From NCBI GenBank assembly GCA_013396995.1, contig VWZP01002907.1:496001-560000 (forward strand): DNA of 64,000 nucleotides. The letters are read 5' to 3'. Source of the DNA: Dicaeum eximium. Taxonomy: Eukaryota > Chordata > Aves > Passeriformes > Dicaeidae. The notes beneath the pieces are model-generated. The model saw only the letters and a program-made list of their open reading frames with translations. It searched no databases and was not told the DNA's origin. Positions 52,446-64,000 of this stretch are shown here, piece by piece; position 1 is the stretch's first letter, and every line of letters begins with the position of its first letter. Both the position numbers and the translations under genes were made by a program.

Positions 52446-53954
52446 TTACATAAATGGGAAGTAATAAAATCATTCATTTGAACTACAATGAATCAAACTT
52501 TACCCTTGTTAGTCAGACCTTCCCGGGCTTTCTTTTTAATTATTGAACAATTTAAAACTCCCCTAGAAGTGATGCTTTTTCTCAAGCTTAAATATGGCCA
52601 GCTTTCCCTCATCTTCTTCATCTCTGTTTTATAAGGGAATCTGGTTGATTGACACTGCTAGAACATGTGTGTTTGGTGAAATCAAGTTAAATCTACTATT
52701 CCTTCAGGCTTTTGAGATGATAAAAAAGCCAACAAAGCTGTAGGTACAGATTCAAGAGCAGTTGCAATTGCAAAATCTGCTCACACAAAATTCAGGATTA
52801 CAGATGACTTTCCATCAGCTAGAAGCCATACTAGAGTTCAGTGACTCCCACACAACAGAGCACAGCAGATCCTGCTCTGGAAGCAAAGCCATGTGTCTAC
52901 ATCACCATGGCACTGAGCTGCAGCCAGGACTTACTACTGGGAGTCAAAGATTTTACTGAAGTGCAAAATCACGCTAATGCAGCTGGTCAGTTTGTAGGCT
53001 GGGCAGCAGCAGCTCAGAGCAATCTGCACTGTATTTAATTGCAGAGTGCAGACATTCCCTGAGGAACCTGCATTCCCTTCATTTTCAGTCCTTTAAACTT
53101 AAATCTCTGAACATAGCGGTACAGACACTTACTGACATCCATTGAATCAGCCAATGTGAAGAACTGCCCTGCCTGATTATGCGATCTCCAGATACGAAAT
53201 CAACATAATAACACTAAGTGAAATTTTTCTTAAGAAGATAACATTTTCAAGGAAACTTGGATTAGCTATCTGTACTGTACACCTGTAGTTCCTGATGAAA
53301 CAATGGAGAACCTGACAGCGAAACACCTGTCACAACTCCAATGATCAATAAACTAGATTGCCCAATGGCAAAAATGACTATACAGCATGATTGGCACTTG
53401 ACAAGAAATTCTATGTCACCACTGTTATTGACCAAATGCTGCTTAAATAGCTAAAAACACAACTTTTATGAAGACATAGAGAGTGTAAATTCTCAGATAC
53501 AAAAGAGCATTATTATTACCACAGAGGCATCAGCGCTTATTTTGAGGACAACTGTAAAGACTGCTACTACTACTGAAAAAAGCAATATAAAAATGCCAAT
53601 AGAGCAAACCATTCTTTCAGATAAATATTCTTAATATGTACACAGATAAATATTCTCAATCAATACTCTCAATATGATCAATATGTTTCCCTAGGCATAA
53701 ACCCAGTCTAAAAATTAGAAGTGATTGATTGCACCACCTCTAGGGCAACATAAGAATCAGTCCATGGGAGCAGAATACAAATGTAAACTTAACTACCTAT
53801 GGAAAGTTTGGCATTCACATCAAACTAAGCAAAAGCTTTGGAACAGGCTAAAAATCAAAAATTTTAAAGTTAATGCTGTAAAGTTGTTGTTGTAAAACCA
53901 GCACTTTGAAAAGCATTGGAAAAGCCAGATGGATACCCTACTGCAGCTTCCTGT
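52446..53954. other. Unique non-coding DNA
   Basis: About 1.5 kb with no recognised gene. A 14-bp word CAGATAAATATTCT is duplicated at 53618-53631 and 53643-53656 (25-bp period). The CAG-rich patch at 52840-53020 yields two overlapping forward frames, of which at most one could be real, and neither is recognised. Confidence 0.5.
53618..53656 (+). repeat. Direct duplication of CAGATAAATATTCT
   Basis: The word occurs at 53618-53631 and 53643-53656 with a 25-bp period, followed by further CTCAAT/ATCAATA near-repeats to about 53682. It is local slippage-type sequence. Confidence 0.8.
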
Positions 53955-54078
53955 AAGTGCTTCAAGAACCTTGTGTCAGCAGCTTTGTACACCCTGGACA
54001 CTTTTGAAGCAGAATGGAAGTGCTTCGGTGACATTGTCCACACAGCTTTGAACACCCAGACTTCTTTGAATACATTGG
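53955..54078 (+). repeat. Diverged 63-bp tandem duplication
   Basis: A unit starting AAGTGCTTC (53955) recurs at 54018. Shared blocks in the same order are AAGTGCTTC, TTGT, CAGCTTTG, ACACCC, TTTGAA and a terminal TTGG or ATGG. The flanks (about 53899-53920 and 54078-54095) contain ACTTTG[G]AAA-type words, so further, more decayed units may exist. The period is a multiple of three. In the forward open frame 53916-54107 it shows as a repeated peptide pattern (KCFKNLVSAALYTLDTF then KCFGDIVHTALNTQTSL). I do not recognise the peptide, and opposite-strand frames are also open here, so coding is unproven; a decayed minisatellite is the simpler reading. Confidence 0.65.
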
Positions 54079-56594
54079 ACTTAACACTTTGGAAACATCA
54101 AGACTAAAGTAACAAAAATGTAGGAGAAACAAAGAAGTGAGAAACACTGTCTAGACATTTAACTTGGGTGATGAAAGGTGTTTTAGCAGAACTGGTCAGG
54201 GCAGGGCCTGGTGCCAAGTGATGACCATGGCTCCCCATCAGATTGCAGCAGAACATTTGCAGAATGGATCTGCAGCTCCTGCTGAGAATGTCAGAGCTCT
54301 TCTGAGAGCAGACTCCTCCCCAATATGTTCTCTGCCTCTGTATGACTGGGATCTTCATAAAAAAGATTTTGTTTTCTCATGCTATTCTCCAGATACCACA
54401 TGACTGATTTAAAAAAAAAGCCTCTTAGTTCTCCTGTCTTATCAACTGGAAGAGAAGGAAGAAGACATTCAGTTTTGGCATTTTTCCATACTTGCCATTT
54501 CCTCACATGGTAGCAGTCAAATGCGTTGCAATGGAACAATCTGCATCTACGTATTGAACAGTGGTGCAATTATTCCCTTAAAAGAGGCGGGTACAGGTGG
54601 TTTTCAATCCAATAACATTCTTTTTAAGTACCTTAATCTAGGTAGAATTACAGTTTAAATGTCTTCTACCAATATTGATAGCATTGCCTGTAACTGATAA
54701 TCCTCCCCCATCTCTAAATCTCTGTAGACATCACATTATAATGCTTCATTCTTGCCAACGTTTGCTCTTGCTACATTTTTTCAAGCTAGCAATCATCACA
54801 CTCTGTTGGGATAAGAACCAAGGATATTTGATTTATTCAATAATTCATAAAGAAAAAAGTTCTAATCCAAAGCAAACTTTAGGTTTTCTATATTTACCCT
54901 TAATCTCTCACTTACACTGGCAGGAAATAGGTATATTTATGCCGTCAGAAAACAGCAATGTCAAAGCAGAGCTCAGATGATACAGTTGGTGTCTTTACAA
55001 TTGCTTTTATACTGCTGTTTTAAAAGTTGGCTGATCCATTGTTTGTATCATTGCTTTGAGGCAGTGAATTATCAAGACCCTGCTGTTACAGCCAAGGAAT
55101 ACACCCCAGAGAAGCACATTGTCATGTTGGAGCTGTGTCAATTTGCCCCCTTCCACGGAGATGACCAAACAGATTAAACTCTTCCACAGTATTTTAAAAT
55201 GGGCAAGTCATAAAGACCAAACCATTTTTGTTGTGCACTGCAGCTCGTTAGGCACTTCAGAGATCTAAAAATATTTTTTTTACAGCAGCTGTTATATTTT
55301 ACATATTTTTTAAAAGAATTGTGTGTGTAAGTAACATAGTCAAATGAAAAACATATGTCCACAGTTAATAGTATACAAAAAGAGCACTATGTATATCACT
55401 GAGAAATGAATAACATAAGCTTTGGTTATTGGCTTAAATGAATACTTTACAATCATTTTCCCCCATAAAAGGTGTGAACTCTGAGGGAGGGGGGGAGTAC
55501 TGCTGGGAATGGTGCCCTCTCTCATCTTAAAATGTGTGAGAATCCAAACAGATTATTTATATGCAGCTTCTTGTATTGATTACATTATGCTACATACTGT
55601 GCGATTCAATAGGACTCCTAAAAATATATTTTATAAGAGCTTATGGTTTGTAATGGCAGAATAGCAAAAGGTTCAGCTCTCACCATAATCTGAAGGCTCA
55701 GGATTTAAAGTCTAATTCTTGACAGCTCAGAAGGAAGGGTTTGCAGTACACACCAGTACACATGTACATGGGGTTCTGCCCTGAAGGTCCTTTGCAAACC
55801 AAGACAAAATGCTGCCAAGATTTTAGTCGTTGATCTTCCAGATATTCCAACTTTACAAAACAAGAATTTGAATTATGAATAAAATGGACAAACAGGGATG
55901 ACTGAAGAAAGGAAAGCAGGTTATTTGGGTTTTCTGTGCCATGTTAAGGATTTGCAGAACTAACAGTGGCTTCAAGGGATGGCAAACACTGGGTGCATCA
56001 TCTATGTAGAAAGGCCTCTCCACTCTACCTCTACTGGTAGGGGGGAGGATCTCATAATTTCTTCAGTGAAAGACAGGAAGAATCACTAGAGGGCTCCCAA
56101 ACTATTTAAAGGGACATTCTCCTTCCTGTAATGTGCATAGGATAACATGAGTTAAAGAAAAGACTTGAAGGATTCTCTTTTTACTTCTCTCGTTGGCTCA
56201 AATATTCTGTCTTTGTGTTCAAATTCACTCTTTCTGGAGGAGAGACTGCAAAAATCACTTTGAGGGTGATATAAAGTAGGAGGGGGGAAGCTTTCAGATA
56301 GATTTAACAACTGGAGGATTGGCACTGCTGTCATTGGCTGAGCAGAGAGACAGAAACGAGAAATGTGACAAGGAATCGAAGTTGAAAATGTAGCTGAAGG
56401 CTGAATTTATACAGCTTGCAAAGAAAGGACAACATTCTGTGGGATAGGACCACCATAATTTGGTAAACTGTCCTATTTCTAAGCCACTTTCCACCCACTA
56501 AATTCAAGCACCTTGGTTTTCTTCTGCAATTTTTGGGGAGTCAAGGCATCTCTAACAAATACACATTTGCACATACTTACATGTGTGTGAATAA

Positions 56595-56631
56595 ATACAC
56601 ATATATATACATATATACATAGTTATATACA
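56595..56631 (+). repeat. AC/AT-rich simple repeat
   Basis: ATACACATATATATACATAT and ATACATAGTTATATAC are an imperfect TATACA/TA repeat, typical of a decayed dinucleotide microsatellite. Confidence 0.8.
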
Positions 56632-57174
56632 AAAGTGGTCTTTAAGGGAGCCCACTGAGTGATCATCACCACATTGTGGAAAGGACAGAAAACTACTGGT
56701 ATCAACAGGAATTGCCTAAAATTTTCTTTTCACTGACATGGCCTGTCACCTCTTCCCTCCCAAGTCCCCTGGGCAGGAGAGACTTTGCTTCCTAAAGAGA
56801 AACATTTTTTTCTCTGTGAGTTGAGTTACCAGCAAGAAAACACAAGTAGGATTTCTTCCAATGCTCCAAATATTTAGTGCTTTTTCTTTTAATGTGCCAT
56901 GTTGAGGTTGCTGCAGTACAGGTTCTTTTGACTTAAAAGAATTTTGCCCAAATTATCAGTTATTTTAAATGAAGGTTGAAAAACCACCTATATCTTTGGA
57001 CTCTGACACCAGCTAAGACAACAAGGCAAACAGCTTCCTGTAAAATAAAGAGAAAGAATAAGCTATCTCCTGTACGTGAGTTAACTGGGCATGAATACTT
57101 TAATGGTTTTGACACATTCTGTTATAATTTCAGGAGCTGAGGTGAGAGAATTTAATTTTTGTCTGTTACTAGAC

Positions 57175-57206
57175 ATTGTTCCAGACAATACCTATTGTTC
57201 CAGACA
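57175..57206 (+). repeat. 13-bp word duplicated at 19-bp period
   Basis: ATTGTTCCAGACA occurs at 57175-57187 and 57194-57206, each followed by an ATACC-like sequence. It is a small tandem duplication. Confidence 0.85.
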
Positions 57207-60200
57207 TACCCATTCAGCAAAGACAATAGCCCTCTGAGAGTCTCAGCTTTCTGTGGCTGTGGTCTCTTCACAGGCTTGTTCCTCTAGGCTAGAGTTTAGT
57301 GAAATTATTCCTTATCAGCAGTACAGTTTTGCTTGGCTTTTTTTAACATCCCAAACTTATTTCTAACTGGTAGACTTTGCCATCAATATTTAAGCAATTC
57401 CTTATAAGAAGTTCTGAGTGGGGAAGGAAAGTCTGTAGCTATCAGACTTCAGTTGCAAGTGGAAAAACAATATAATGATAAGCAAATATCAGAGATTAAT
57501 GAGCTATTTAGAAGTCTACAAATTACATCTGAAAGCAGCAATTTTTTGTTTGATTCTGAGGTTTTTTCCTTGTGCCTTTCTGCTTTTGGACATTTTGTAG
57601 GCTCCTGCAGTATATTTGTAAGTCATCATTTAAGAGGAATGAAACATTAGCACATATCAAGTAAGTCCAACATAATTAAGTGGTGCTTTAATGCATTGTA
57701 TCTGTAAATAATTCAGGAATGGAACAGTTAACACTGTTATTATTAAAGTGGTCATAATTATATTTTGCAGTTAGTGCTGAGGAAAAATCTGCATCTGTAC
57801 CACTGTTTCAGGCTATCTAAATGCAGACTACCTGAGATAACTGCAGTCTAATTTTCTTCTACATTTCCTTGAAACTGTACAACATCCTGCACTCATTTTT
57901 TATCAGTTTGGCAACAGTAATTTCACTTTCTTTTTTTCAAGTTCTGCTGTCAGTATGTCAATTCTACTAAAGACAGAATGCCTGACTTGAAGTATAGGGG
58001 ACATAGACTGCTGCCTACCACAAGGAGAGGATAAGAGGGGCAGGAAAATGTTTTAAAAGCTATAATTTGCTATCAGAAATTGTTTATTTTTACACCTAGT
58101 ACACCACTGAGAGTCATGCCTCTACTTTTCTTAGTATTCTATTGGAGAGTGAAGAAGTCAGCTGAGGTAAATAAAATCTTCCAGTGCAGATAAAAACACA
58201 GAACTGTTTGTGTACACATTATGCCCTCTGCATCACTATGCACTCTTCAAATGCAGCCTCCTACCACTACACTGTTTAATTCCACACTGTAGCACCTATT
58301 TTGATTATAAACTACAAGTATCTTGAGGCAGAGTTTTTTTCCTTTGTACACTAATGAAGTGTGATCACACTGGTGATCTTGATAATAATGCTCTGTATTT
58401 AATGCTAAGTATTTAGCTGCTTAATTGTATTGATTTATAGCCTGTGTTTGTTTTGTGCATTCTTTAAGTGCATCTATAACCAAGATTTTTGGGACTGACC
58501 AGAAATAATTCTGTATTAGTTTGTAAATATTAATTCAGAATATTACTTTCTAACTCTGTAGTTCTTCTAGTTGTTACATCTCTGTGTCAGTTGTCACTTG
58601 AGGTATTTGCCATCCAGTTACAGTGTATCTCTATAACCTTTTGGTGATTTCAAGAGCAGTTTTATTGCCACTGAAAAGGAAATTATTGACAATTCATAAC
58701 CTGTTATAGTTCCTGCTCCACCTGCCATTTTCTAACTCCCTAGACTATTGTGAACTTAAAGAAGGCTGCTTTTTAAAAATCTTTTACCATCTGCTGTATA
58801 CTGCTTAATGCTTGATATCCTGTTAGGGCTTTTTGAACCAATTTTTGCAGTCTAGTTCTATTTGCATTTTCCAAGCTGAGCCAAGAGACAATTAGACAGC
58901 AGACAATTTGTTGAGCCTCAGTCCTTCCCTACTGAGCTAAGAATGTTATGCTTAAGTATTCCAGGTAACCAGGGAGGCTTTTCTTCTTTCTAGTCATTAT
59001 CTGCCATTATTCAGGTCTTTGCTGCGTGATTCTGACATTTTGAAAAACTGTATTTGTGCCATACTTAAAACTGTGTCCCCTCGTATTCATTCCTTTTTCT
59101 GTAAAACCATACCACTGTTCTCTGAGACAATGTGCTACTATTTGCCTTAATTTTGTAACTACAAGAACTCTTTCCCTCTAGCGTCAAACTTATTTTCCAT
59201 TGGACTTGAAATCTCAGACAGCCATATGCAATATTATTGTATGAAGTTAAGCGTCGCTCCTGCCACCCCCAATTAATCCAAGCAATAATAGAATATATGT
59301 CATACTGCACTATCTTTCATTCCAAAGTGTCCTGCTGGATACACATCACAGCAGTCAAGACACCAACAGGATCTGATTTGCAAGTGGGGATGTTTAAGTT
59401 GAGGCAGTTTCTGTGTTTCGCACCCCTCTTTTTCTTGCTTCTCTTAGAGATTCCTGCTCTGACTACAGAGCTGGCTCCACTTCTTGCAAAGCAGTAGTTG
59501 AACTGCTAAAGTTTATTACACAAATGCCAAGCTCTTATTTTCAATTCTGTAGCTGTTACATCAGAGTCTGAACTGTTCCTGCAGTGTGGGTAGGGAACTA
59601 CTGCAGCCATTCCAATATAAGATATCCCATCCTTAATCATGAGTCAGTCCAAGCCTTTTCTGGTGCAGAAGAGTGTCAGCTAACACATTTCAACCAGCAA
59701 GGGAGCATAAATTTGCTTGAGGAAAGGCCACATAGATAAAGCAGAATTTGGTTTTTTATAGTACCTCATAAAGGATCACTGCTGAATATACTGCATGGAA
59801 TCTTTTGGCTTGGAAATTTGAAAACTGACTTGGTTATACTAGGTTTTGACTACCCAGTGCCAGAAAACTTTAAAAGGCTCTGAGGCATATATAAATTAAC
59901 ATGACACTATTCAGCTGAATATCAAGACACAACCTTCTGTATTTTCTAATGCTGATCTGTGGGGTTTCTACATGCAGATCATGTTTTTACTGGAGTTGTG
60001 TTTGAGTGCAGTAGAAACAGACCATTACCTGGGCTCTTCATCATCTGAGACTGACACCGCAGCACTTTTACAGGAGCAGAACTACATACAAGAAAATACA
60101 TCTTCCAGTATGATCCTTTCATTCCTCACCATCCCAAATTGATGATCACTGGAAGGTCGGGAACTGGTTTTCTTTCAGTGAACGTACAGACCTTTGGATA

Positions 60201-60294
60201 TATGGGTGGATGCATATGGTATTTGCTCTACATTTTAGCACATAGGTCAGTCTAGCCTATAAACATAAACAACTATATAACATCTAAAACCAGG

Positions 60295-60398
60295 ACAAAA
60301 CAACAACAACAAAAAAATCCAAAACCAATCAATCGGCTAAACAAACAAACAAACACAACAACAACAACAAAGGGAAATAAAAAACAAAATAAATAAAC
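60295..60398 (+). repeat. A-rich CAA/CAAA low-complexity tract
   Basis: Repeated CAA and CAAA units (ACAACAACAACAAAAAAA, then AAACAAACAAACAAACACAA and CAACAACAACAAAG) are interrupted by CCAATCAATCGG and end in AAATAAATAAAC. It is low-complexity sequence of a kind common in bird genomes. The reverse-strand frame rich in Leu, Phe, Cys and Val is an artefact. Just downstream the phrase AACTTACCATG[A/G]CAAA is duplicated (60397-60432). Confidence 0.9.
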
Positions 60399-60567
60399 TT
60401 ACCATGACAAATAACAAACTTACCATGGCAAACCAGCAACCAAAATATAGAGTGTCTGTTCAGGCAATGGTGCCAGACTTGCAATTGGGAATATGAAAAA
60501 TGTACCTTGTTTGTTCTGACTAAATTCAAGGAAGATCTTTATGTAATTATTGTAAATCAATGGGATT

Positions 60568-60644
60568 TAAAAAAAAAACAACAAGAAAACAAAACAAACA
60601 AACAAAAAAAAAACCAACAAAAAAAACCCCACAAAACCAAACCC
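60568..60644 (+). repeat. Second A-rich CAAA low-complexity tract
   Basis: Ten A bases, then ACAACAAGAAAACAAAACAA, ACAAACAAAAAAAAAACC and further A runs broken by C. It lies about 170 bp after the previous tract and is of the same type. No retrotransposed body is recognised between them. Confidence 0.9.
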
Positions 60645-61416
60645 ATGACTCATATGGTCAACTTCACATTCAAATAGAGAGATGTCAATGAGACCCAGAA
60701 TACTGGCTAGTCATTTTGGTTAGAAGTGCATTACCTAGTTAAGAGCTGTGTAAATAATGGAATTTACAGATTGACCCATGAATCACATAACAAGAGACAT
60801 AGTTAATTTTGTGTTGTCCTAATTGTCCTAAACCAAAATATTTTTCTCCCTTTCAGGAGTCTTCCATTTTAATGATTTTTTAAATTAAAAATAGATCGAT
60901 TTTAAGGGAAAATATTAAGATAAAAAATCAATTTTAAAGATTTTGAGTATATTAAAAACCCCACTCAGTTTTCTCTTTTTTCCTTTGCCTTTTCTCCAAC
61001 TGATTTTTTTAAAATAAAATTGCTTATTCAATTTAGCTTACATTTATGAACAATCCTGTCATCCTCAAAATCATCTCAATGAGCTGCATTCAGCCAGCTT
61101 CTCACCTGCTCTGAGCTGGGTTAGATTAAAATGCTGGAAGTCAGCTATAAATCTCAACCATTGCACAATGATGGAAATGTTTTTGGCAAGTGGTGATAGT
61201 GTAGACATCGCCAATAAGTGCTTCAAACTGGACGCTTTGTCTCTTAAACCCCATTAACACTCATCAGGATTTGATATTTATTTAGCAGCATTTCTTTCTT
61301 TCCAAAGTACCCGATCCAGAGCAAAAGGAATATTTGCTTGACTTCTTTCTGATCAGGCCCCAACCTCCTGCTTCCTTTTGGAAAAATAGAAAGGCAGTAC
61401 AAAAACAGTGTAAACT
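60645..61416. other. Unique AT-rich non-coding DNA
   Basis: No gene, RNA gene or transposon is recognised between the A-rich and T-rich tracts. Confidence 0.55.
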
Positions 61417-61496
61417 TTCTATTTTTTTTTCCTCGCTTAGCTTTGTTCTGGTTTTTTTGTGGTTTGTTTTTTTTTGGTGTTTCTTTTTTTTTTTTA
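61417..61496 (+). repeat. T-rich low-complexity tract
   Basis: Runs of 7 to 13 T bases separated by G/C words (CCTCGCTTAGC, GGTTTG, GGTGTTTC). The reverse strand encodes a Lys-rich artefactual frame and the forward strand a Phe/Trp-rich one. This is the third low-complexity tract within 1.2 kb. Confidence 0.9.
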
Positions 61497-64000
61497 ATGA
61501 AGCTAAATAATTTCTTTTCAAAGTCTGCCTTGTTCCTCTTCCATATGTTCCCTGCCTACGTAAATACCTTTAGCCTCTTTATTAATTCTTTCACAAATGT
61601 GTTTAGACCTCCTTCTCACTGTTCCTTTTTTTCTAGCAGGTTTTAATCTAATCTAATGGTACTTAGTAGCCGGTTGAGGTCCAGCGGAAGTTTGTGCCAC
61701 TGTCCTGGCATTAGTGGAGCAATATAGCTTATTCTGGGTCTTGGTTTGACCCTCCCTTTCTCTGCAGTTAACACTTTCTCTCTGCAGCTCTCCTCCCACT
61801 AAGGCTTGAATAATAAAACATGCTGCAAAGCAGTGGTGTTCCTGAGCGTTAGCATTTGGGGTAGCAGATGGGGTGATAAAGAAACTGTTTGTGGGGGCGG
61901 GGTATGGCCCCTATTACTCCACACCCACTACATGTATTTTTAGCCATTAAATATAATGTGGAAATGTAATGCATTTCAGAACTGTATTTTATCAATATAT
62001 TATCCCCTTAAGTACAGTACTTTATAAATATTGATAAACTTGATTATAAACAAACTCATTGCTAATTCCTGGAGAACAGTCATCGTGATGTGGCAGTGTT
62101 TACTGAAGTGGCGATTGGCATGAAGCTGTGATGCAAAGGATATATTTCTCTGGGTTAACAATTTGCTACAGGATGTATCTCTGTGCATCTATTCAGTTCA
62201 GTGGGTTTGCATGAGTACATGCAAAAATACTATTTGACAAACAAATGCTAATGTTTACGTAAAATCCCATCTAAGAGGCATGGTAGAATTTTTTCTGATT
62301 CTCAGTATCTGTAAATATATCAGGTGCTAGTTATGAGGCTTATAGGAAGAAAAATAAACTGCCTGTACCTCTCAAAAATATTCTTAGTGAAAATGTGCAA
62401 TCCCTATGTCTTTATTCATATTAGATTTAATTCAGAATGAATGCAAATTATAATACTTATTAAGTAGAAAGTGGGTGCAACACACTACTGTTATGATTGG
62501 TCTTGCCTTACAGATAGTTTTAGCACTTCACACTGATAATGCAAGGTGAACGAAAAGCAGCCCTCAAAGTGATTCCTCACCTCACAGCGAATCACTCTGA
62601 GCAGAGCTTTCCCACCAAGCAAAATACAGGTCAGCATGGGAAAAGCACAGAACACAATCTCACAGAAACAATACTCTGCATAAGAGAAAATGTTATCCAT
62701 AGGAAAAATAAGAATTCTGTAAGTTCTCACTTTTACATTTGTTTCATTGAAAAGAAACACAGTAAGTTCTTTCCTTTTTGCTTCTATATTTCAGAGATTC
62801 ATGTCCCTGTATTTTTTATTTCTAACAAATTTTCTTTATCACAATTTAAACTCAAATATTTTTATTACCAAGAGAAAGAAAAGCTTGTAAAAAAACCAAA
62901 CCCAAACATTCTATTCCTTCTTTATTTCTAAGTACACTTTAGTTTCTTCTTCAGCTAAAGCAAATTATTTTCCTGAGAATAAAACTGCTTGGAACTTAAG
63001 CAAATTATCAGTAAGCAGCTTACATTTTTTTCCCTTGTCTGTTTTGCTTTAAAATATGTTTCAGATTAAAATGAATTTGATGTATTTATATATTTTACTT
63101 AACATGAAGTGGGAACCCATTATTTAGAGACTAGCAAACTATTGAGATTAGTTTTCTGAAAATTTAAAATAGGTATGTGTTAAAATATTACAGCCAGGTG
63201 ATAATCTGCATTCCCTCTCAATAAAACAGGTTGCAGGTTCCTATGTCTTTGTGTTTCCGTTCACTGTGTGGACACAGGGGATTCTGATCTTCAGACAGGA
63301 GCTATGAAAATAGTTAATGCACTTATGTAGCAACACTTTCCATACAATAAGGGGTTACTTGATGCCTTTTTTCACATATCCTCTGCTTTTAAGGAGAAAA
63401 AAAAGGAAGCAAAAAGAAAAGAAGAAAAGCTTTCCTAATCTGTGCAATTACTATTGTCCTATTGTTATCTTTAGAGATGGGCAAAAAGGACCCTTCTGCA
63501 CACACAAAAAATGAGGAAAACAGATTTGTTTTGACAGGCTATTATACTACAAAAATATTTTTGAATGTAAGCTGCAGCAAAGTTCAGTCTTAGAAAATGC
63601 AAACCCGGTACGCTATTTTCACTAATGTTTTGGGAAAGTATGGAGAAGTGAGTGTACAAGATTCTTTTTGGATTTTGCTAAATAGGCAAGTAGCAGGATA
63701 GCCTAACAATTTACTATTGAAAGAATTTTCTTAAATGTCATAATTTTCACAAAATTACAATATTTCTTGCATACACTGTGAAGTGACCACCCTTTATTTT
63801 GCAATCAGAGAGCAGAGCTGGCAGAACTGAAGTGGTTTGGCAGCTGCATAGATGAAACTGAACTGAACAAACAGTTTCTTAAGTGATGCTTGGATAGAAG
63901 AATTTGGAAACAGTTCAGCTTTAAAAAAAAATCATTTAAATGTGTGAATCCTGCTTGTTACATTCTTGGGAGTAATTTCTATATATATGGCACAGTAGTT
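61497..64000. other. Unique non-coding DNA to window end
   Basis: About 2.5 kb. The longest ATG frame of the whole window lies here (62539-62931, forward, 130 codons). Its product is Lys/Phe/Ser-rich with no recognised domain, no splice context and a reverse frame across the same bases, so I treat it as chance. A G-rich word GGGGGCGGGG sits near 61893-61902. Confidence 0.55.

Larger units (their letters stand above)
54079..60294. other. Unique non-coding DNA with minor simple repeats
   Basis: About 6.2 kb without a recognised gene. Contents are a mildly GC-richer patch at 54160-54340 (open frames on both strands, unrecognised), a G-rich run near 55481-55497, an AC/AT-rich run at 56595-56631 and a 19-bp-period duplication at 57175-57206. 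Open frames reach 101 codons (54675-54980) and look like chance. Confidence 0.55.

Noticed and set aside
56083..56096. CTCF-like core (TCACTAGAGGGCTC)
   Set aside because: Matches most of the CCACYAG[A/G][G/T]GGC core but with deviations at both ends; matches of this quality occur by chance, and no supporting evidence is available from sequence alone.
62539..62931. Longest ATG open frame of the window (130 codons, forward)
   Set aside because: Composition is Lys/Phe/Ser-rich as expected of translated AT-rich DNA, no domain is recognised, a long reverse frame overlaps it, and one frame of this length is expected by chance in 64 kb.

Overview
This window looks like non-coding nuclear DNA from a sauropsid vertebrate, most probably a bird. 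The sequence is visibly AT-rich and CpG-poor. It has no operon-like gene packing, and every ATG-initiated open frame is short (the longest is 130 codons) with no protein family I recognise. The taxonomic clue is three pieces of CR1 LINE: a two-part insertion at 40643-40831, a short 3' end at 52363-52417, and a long, heavily decayed copy at about 15655-16600. I see no rRNA, no convincing tRNA, no CRISPR array, no CpG island and no complete protein-coding gene. The window is either intergenic (gene-desert-like) or sits inside a very large intron; the sequence alone does not decide which.

Layout. 1-15650: unique AT-rich DNA with one GATA microsatellite (1524-1583), a direct-repeat/palindrome patch (7647-7709), a slightly GC-richer patch near 6100-6400, and one protein-like reverse-strand open frame behind a splice-acceptor-like sequence (13824-13981). 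15655-16600: decayed CR1 in reverse orientation. 16600-34020: unique DNA with homopolymer runs, a nested inverted-repeat element (23081-23161) and a pyrimidine tract (29013-29084). 34021-41000: a T/G-rich tract, a near-perfect 83-bp palindrome (34868-34950), a MIR-like SINE remnant (about 36268-36352) and the rearranged CR1. 41000-60290: unique DNA with a short CR1 tail, a 63-bp tandem duplication (53955-54078) and several micro-duplications. 60295-64000: a cluster of A-rich and T-rich low-complexity tracts, then unique DNA.

No set of genes working together can be described. The best candidates for something unusual are the 40-bp-arm palindrome with a 3-nt loop at 34868-34950, the CR1 copy whose 5' part is inverted at 40643-40831, the nested hairpin element at 23081-23161, the in-frame 63-bp duplication at 53955-54078, and the possible terminal exon at 13824-13981. 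Repeat family assignments come from recognising consensus patterns by eye, not from a database search.
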